Origin: Myxococcota bacterium
GTDB lineage: Bacteria > Myxococcota_A > Polyangia > Polyangiales > Houyiibacteriaceae
Length of the DNA: 46,361 bases
Assembly: GCA_028284955.1 (NCBI GenBank)
Contig: JANQQS010000056.1
Location: forward strand, 1 to 46,361
Reading direction: 5' to 3'
The notes under the pieces: model-generated
Databases searched by the model: none
Seen by the model: the letters and a program-made list of their open reading frames with translations, nothing else
Told to the model about the DNA's origin: nothing
Part shown: positions 42,461 through 46,361 of the stretch, piece by piece
Layout of the letters: every line of letters begins with the position of its first letter
Numbering within the stretch: the stretch's first letter is position 1
Made by a program: the position numbers and the translations under genes

Positions 42461-43795
42461 ATGACCTCAATTTGGGCTAACGGAAGTGATGGTTCGGTGG
42501 CGCCATGGGTGCGCCCGCTGCGCACGTTCAGAGCAGCGTGGATAAGCGCCGTGTGTTCGGTCGCGTGGGCCGGCTCCGCGCAAGCCCAGCAGCCGCTGCC
42601 CGTGTTCTTAGAGGCGGCGGATAGCCGCGCAGTTGATCTTCGCGAAGCACGCGCGCTCCAGCGGCAAGCGCGAAGCCAGATCAAAGAAACGCGGGCTCGC
42701 CTCCTCCCCTCGCTACGGGCGAACGGCGGCTATACGCGCAACCAGTTCGAAATCTCGGTCGAGTTTCCGAATGACGATGGAACGATCGAGCGAGCCGTGA
42801 TCTCGCCCAACGACCAGTGGGACGCGACCATCACGGTGGCCGTTCCTCTCGTCGATGTGGGAGCCTGGGCGGACGTGTCCGCGTCGAAAGCGAGCGCCCG
42901 AGCGACCGAGGCGCGCACGAAGTCGGTGCGGCTCGAAACGCGCGTGCTCGTATGTTCGGCCTACGCGCAGCTCGTCGCCACCCGGGCCCTCAAAGCCGCC
43001 GCCAAGCGAACCCTCGAGACGACCGAGGAGAACCTGCGCATCGTTCGCGCCCGGGTCGAACACGGGGCCGCATCGTCGCTCGATGCGGCCCGCGCCGAGA
43101 CCGACGTGGAGCGCGCGAAGCAAAGCATCGCCGACGCAGAGCTTCAAGAAGCGCTCGCTACGCGTTCGCTCTGGACATTGACCGGCGTCGAACCGACCGG
43201 CCAAGACGTGAAGCTCGAAGACTCGCTCGCCGAAGAACCGCCGCTCGCCACATGGATGCGTCACGCGCCAGACACCCCCCAGGCCAAAGAAGCCGAGGCC
43301 GCGCTCAGCTCCGCCGAAAAAAACGTGTACGCCGCCCGCCGCCGACTCCTCCCTGTTCTCTCCGCCGAAGCTAGCGAGCGCTTCACCAACGCGGCCGGGT
43401 TTGCCCGCAGCGCGCAATGGGCGCTCGGCGCGAGAGTCGATTGGACGGTGGACTTCATGACCGGCGCGGCCATCAAAACCAGCAAGCAGACTCGGAGCGT
43501 GAGCGCCATCGCCTACGAGCGCTCAGTCGAACAAGCCGAAACTGCCATTTACGAAGCGTGGCACCGCGTGGCTTCCTTGCGCGCCGCATTGGTCGCCGCC
43601 CGAGCCGCCGAGCGAGCTGGAACGACCCAGGTAGAAACCGCGCGCGCACGATACGCAGCCGGCGCGGGCACCCAGTTTGACGTCAGCCAATCCGAGCGAG
43701 ACTACTTCGAAGCCCAGGTCGCGCGCATCCAAGCCGAAGCCGATTTATACGTGGCGCGTCTCGTCCTACGGATCCGAAGCGCGCAATCGATCTAG
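42461..43795 (+). CDS. TolC-family outer-membrane efflux channel
   Basis: This 444-residue protein has a signal peptide ending in SAQAQ and two repeats of the outer-membrane efflux fold: long helices with AxxxxxAxAxxR-type patterns (RALQRQARSQIKETRARLLPSLRANGGY, then AEAALSSAEKNVYAARRRLLPVLSAEA). It provides the outer-membrane exit for the RND pump encoded just upstream (33-bp gap). The repeat in the second half ends with the typical ARYAAGAGTQFDVSQSERDY. The ATG at 42461 lies before the signal peptide with several extra residues; the ribosome-binding site is weak. The 248-bp gap after it (43796-44043) contains a repeated CCGGTTT but no gene. Confidence 0.92.
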   Translation: MTSIWANGSDGSVAPWVRPLRTFRAAWISAVCSVAWAGSAQAQQPLPVFLEAADSRAVDLREARALQRQARSQIKETRARLLPSLRANGGYTRNQFEISVEFPNDDGTIERAVISPNDQWDATITVAVPLVDVGAWADVSASKASARATEARTKSVRLETRVLVCSAYAQLVATRALKAAAKRTLETTEENLRIVRARVEHGAASSLDAARAETDVERAKQSIADAELQEALATRSLWTLTGVEPTGQDVKLEDSLAEEPPLATWMRHAPDTPQAKEAEAALSSAEKNVYAARRRLLPVLSAEASERFTNAAGFARSAQWALGARVDWTVDFMTGAAIKTSKQTRSVSAIAYERSVEQAETAIYEAWHRVASLRAALVAARAAERAGTTQVETARARYAAGAGTQFDVSQSERDYFEAQVARIQAEADLYVARLVLRIRSAQSI

Positions 43796-44043
43796 CCGGA
43801 TCGAACTTGCCGAAGATGGTTCCGGTTTGTGAGGCAACCCACCGGTTTGACAACCGTTTCGGATGGTTCGTGAAGCAGGCATGGAAGTTGCTTCAGTAAG
43901 CCTATTGGCTGACACGTAGGAGAACGCGGCGGATGCCCGTCGCGAGGTGCTGAGCCAGCAAAATGAGGCTTTTTATGCATGCGCAAAGCGGTTTGAGCGC
44001 AAAAATAGGTCGACTTACTTCGTTCCGGAACGGCAGATGCGAA

Positions 44044-45003
44044 ATGGGCCAGCGTGCAGGGTTGCTGATGGGCTTCGTGCTGGCCGTCATGGGGTGCTCT
44101 GCAGAAGCTCTGCCGGAAGAAATTCACAGCGACGATGTGGACAAGCAGTTCTCCATCGCGAACTCGTTAAAGACATTCCCGCCGCCCGACGGCTCGCTCC
44201 AAACCGCGCTCGCGTTCGCGCACCCTTACGTCACGCAGAGGGTTGTGAAAGCGTTCGACGGGTTTCGTATTTCCGACCTATGGGCGCGAGTCTACGCGGC
44301 TCAGCCTGCCCGTCCCGGCCCCGTCGTTCTCGACCGACGATTCGACGGTGCCTACCACAGTGTCGCGCTGTGGCTCGTGGAGCAGAGACAGTACGTACCG
44401 GAAATGAAAGATCGATTGCGCATCACGGGAAGAATGAGCCATGCCGATGTGCCATCGCAAACCTGCAAAGCGGAGGAGCCCTGTCGATTTTCCTTTCGCG
44501 TCGAGTTCGACCCGCCCGAACAGGTTGGTGAGTGGCCTTCTGGGGTGGCCCCGGCGTACCGCACGTACATCAAGTTCACGACCGATGCGATCATCAAACA
44601 TAGAGCAACCACGTTGCCGCCGGTCCGAGTTGTTCGAGAGAACGGAGCGTACGTAGAACGTCCGCACGAGCGGATCGGTCACATCCCATTTGACGCAGAG
44701 GTCTTTGTTATCGAGGCTCGTCGAGACGGGACCCTAACTCGACTGGCCCCCGTCCAGTGCAATGCCCAACTCAAGCAGTGCGTGGATGAGCATGGCGCGG
44801 GCTTGAGCTGCTTTGCCACGAATCCGTGCAATGATGCGGTCGGCGCGCTCACTTGCGACGGGGCGAGCCTCCGAGGCTGCGTGATTGACGCCCTCAGGAA
44901 ACTCGAAGAGAGCTCCAATCCTCATGGTGGCGCGCTCGCCAAAACATGTCTTCGCAACTATTGCGAAGCCTCCGCAGTGGGCCCGGCGAGAGGGTTCCGA
45001 TAG
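44044..45003 (+). CDS. Tandem paralogous Cys-rich lipoprotein, copy 1
   Basis: This 319-residue lipoprotein begins MGQRAGLLMGFVLAVMGCSAE (lipobox VMGC). It shares its whole length with the next gene: PPPDGSLQTALAFAHPYV near the N-terminus, DRLRITGRMSHAD, CRFSFRVEFDPPE, YRTYIKFTTDAIIK, RVVRENGAYVE, and a Cys-rich end (QCNAQLKQCVD, SCFATNPCNDAVGALTC, CVIDALRKLE, CLRNYCEASAVG). The even number and pairing of cysteines suggest disulfides outside the cytoplasm. I recognise no family. A longer frame from 43963 exists but adds residues before the signal peptide. Confidence 0.72.
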   Translation: MGQRAGLLMGFVLAVMGCSAEALPEEIHSDDVDKQFSIANSLKTFPPPDGSLQTALAFAHPYVTQRVVKAFDGFRISDLWARVYAAQPARPGPVVLDRRFDGAYHSVALWLVEQRQYVPEMKDRLRITGRMSHADVPSQTCKAEEPCRFSFRVEFDPPEQVGEWPSGVAPAYRTYIKFTTDAIIKHRATTLPPVRVVRENGAYVERPHERIGHIPFDAEVFVIEARRDGTLTRLAPVQCNAQLKQCVDEHGAGLSCFATNPCNDAVGALTCDGASLRGCVIDALRKLEESSNPHGGALAKTCLRNYCEASAVGPARGFR

Positions 45004-46061
45004 TGTTTCGCCGAAGTGTTCAAACGTGTTCAAGGTTCCGTCTTGGCGCCCGCGTGGCCCCGCTTGCGGCGCTTTGCGGAGTGGTGACAGCATGCACCGC
45101 CGAAGCTGTTCCGGAAGAAATTTACGGCGACGGCTCGGACGGCGAAACGGCGCTGAAACAATCGGCGCGCGACCTGACGGTGTGGACGCCGCCGCCGCGG
45201 AACGGCTCGCTCAAGAGCGCGCTTGCGTTTGCGCATCCGTACGTTCGCGAGCGCGTTGTCGCGGCGCTAACGGGGGATTTGGTTTCTAGCATCTGGAAAC
45301 GCGTGTTTCGGGGACAGCAGTCGGCGGGAAACCCGGTAGTCGTCGGCAAAGAGTATGCGCGCATCTACGAATACATCGCGTTCAACGTCGTGTACGAGCC
45401 CGACCTTCCCCGATCGAAGCTGATGGAGTACGAACGCGGTCTCGTCGAACGACTGCGCATCTCCGGAACCATGCACCGCGCCGATGATTTCTCGCAAACC
45501 TGCGGCGAGCGCGACGCTTGCATGTTCTCCTTCCGGGTCGAGTTCGACCCGCCCCCGGACCCGGGATGGTGGCCTTTCGGAGGGGAATCCGCGGCTGGTT
45601 ACCGGACCTTTATCGAATTTACGACCACCGCACGCATCAAAAACACCGGCTGGCGAGGCCACCCCATCCGAGTAGTCCGAGAGGACGGGACGTATCGGGA
45701 AATCCGCGATCAACAAATCGAAAACATCCAATTTACCCCACGAGTCGTCGTCGAGCGGATGGCCGCGAACGTGTCCCCAACCGAAGTAAAAACCCGCCAA
45801 TGCAGCTCTGAGCTAGAAGGCTGCGTAGCCGGAAACGGCGGCTTCAGCTGCCTCGCTGACAATCCGTGCAACGTCGCGGTCGGCGCTCTCACATGCGGCG
45901 AACAAGGCCTTCAACGCTGCGTCGGCGAAGCCTTGCTCGAGCTCGGGCTCGACCGCGACCCAGACCGCCATGGTGGAACGCTCGCCAAAGAGTGCTTCCG
46001 CTACTACTGCCAAGCCCCTGCAGTGGGGCGTTTTGTGGGCGCTAGGAGCGCTCCGTGGTGA
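45003..46061 (+). CDS. Tandem paralogous Cys-rich lipoprotein, copy 2
   Basis: This 352-residue lipoprotein (APLAALCGVVTACTAE, box VTAC) is a paralogue of the preceding gene, with PPPRNGSLKSALAFAHPYV, ERLRISGTMHRAD, CMFSFRVEFDPPP, YRTFIEFTTTARIK, RVVREDGTY and the same cysteine pattern at the end (SCLADNPCNVAVGALTC, CFRYYCQAPAVG). The GTG start at 45003 shares one base with the previous stop (TAGTG), so the two are co-translated. The ~35-residue leader before the lipobox is long, so a start at a later position cannot be excluded. Beyond its stop, 46062-46263 contains no gene I can support. Confidence 0.72.
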   Translation: MFRRSVQTCSRFRLGARVAPLAALCGVVTACTAEAVPEEIYGDGSDGETALKQSARDLTVWTPPPRNGSLKSALAFAHPYVRERVVAALTGDLVSSIWKRVFRGQQSAGNPVVVGKEYARIYEYIAFNVVYEPDLPRSKLMEYERGLVERLRISGTMHRADDFSQTCGERDACMFSFRVEFDPPPDPGWWPFGGESAAGYRTFIEFTTTARIKNTGWRGHPIRVVREDGTYREIRDQQIENIQFTPRVVVERMAANVSPTEVKTRQCSSELEGCVAGNGGFSCLADNPCNVAVGALTCGEQGLQRCVGEALLELGLDRDPDRHGGTLAKECFRYYCQAPAVGRFVGARSAPW

Positions 46062-46263
46062 GTCGAAGTGCATTGGTGGCACGACCTTTGCTTACGCGGT
46101 GGACGCGGTGGCGATAGCCGACGAAATCGAAACTTTAGCTGACCGATTGGTTGGAGGCCGATGTGAGAGCGACCTGTTTGACCGCTGATTTGAGAAAAAG
46201 TCTTCCTGTGGAAGCGGTCGTCCGTCGTCGAGCGGCGTCGTCCTTTGTCTCGGTTGGCTTGGC

Positions 46264-46361
46264 TGAACCTGCCCGGATTTGATGGAGAGAGCCAGAGGGG
46301 CCAAGATGGCTCTGGGAGCTCGTTCGATGGGAAAAAAAGAAAGAAGAAAGTTTACTGAAGA
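46264..46361 (+). mobile_element. Left end of an IS3-like insertion sequence, cut by window edge
   Basis: From 46264 the sequence TGAACCTGCCCGGATTTGAT resembles the terminal inverted repeats of IS3-family elements (TGAACCGCCCCGG-type ends). About 60 bp inside it a transposase-like frame starts. Only the first ~98 bp are in the window, so the right end, the target-site duplication and the second orf cannot be seen. The call rests on the end sequence plus the peptide beginning at 46327. Confidence 0.6.
46327..46361 (+). CDS. Transposase OrfA N-terminus (IS3-like), partial
   Basis: Only 11 codons are present: MGKKERRKFTE, the typical opening of IS3-family OrfA proteins, whose HTH domain follows a basic (R/K)(R/K)(K/R)FTxEFK stretch. 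GGGAG lies about eight bases before the ATG. An in-frame ATG at 46306 with GAGGGG upstream is an alternative start. The gene runs off the right edge. Confidence 0.55.
   Translation, partial: MGKKERRKFTE

Overview
The window reads as chromosomal DNA of a GC-rich, Gram-negative bacterium, most likely in or near Myxococcota/Bradymonadota. The support is a short zinc-ribbon Ser/Thr kinase, a second kinase with the HRDVSPQN catalytic loop, a proline-rich linker, one membrane segment and PEGA repeats, many lipoproteins, and a tripartite RND pump. The assignment is an inference from gene families, not a search result. No rRNA, tRNA or CRISPR array was seen.

Layout. (1) 64-5441, minus strand: a seven-gene operon rrf2-cysK-cysO-cysM-mec-dgcA-dgcN. 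It joins carrier-protein-dependent cysteine synthesis (CysO ending in Gly-Gly, JAMM protease Mec) to a D-glutamate N-acetylation/racemisation pair. (2) 5530-12374, plus strand: a zinc-ribbon Ser/Thr kinase followed by four exported proteins made of 11 copies of one ~105-residue repeat with an invariant cysteine pair. All four junctions are 4-bp start/stop overlaps. I recognise no described system here and rate it the best candidate for something new. (3) 12371-21232: ddl, a HARE-HTH/Mrr-like DNA-associated protein, the N-degron operon clpS-clpA-aat, a small lipoprotein, and a fused CobA-HemD for siroheme. (4) 21398-30380: a PrxQ peroxiredoxin, a large NAGPA-type phosphodiester glycosidase, the PEGA kinase, an odd pseudopilin set between GATTC-rich repeat blocks, and a DUF547 lipoprotein. 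(5) 30542-35601: an accessory region with orphan lipoproteins, a DUF4143 ATPase and a VapBC-type toxin-antitoxin pair. (6) 35734-43795: a P-loop kinase, a GH13_18 sucrose (or sucrose-6F-phosphate) phosphorylase, a REPIN-like inverted repeat, and an RND adaptor/pump/TolC operon. (7) 44044-46061: two tandem paralogous cysteine-rich lipoproteins. From 46264 the left end of an IS3-like insertion sequence runs off the window.

Shared themes. Several genes have a -10 box only 5-8 nt before the start codon with no ribosome-binding site, which suggests leaderless mRNAs (rrf2, the first kinase, prxQ, vapB). Overlapping start/stop junctions are common. Short tandem repeats of 15, 18 and 30 bp recur in coding and intergenic DNA.
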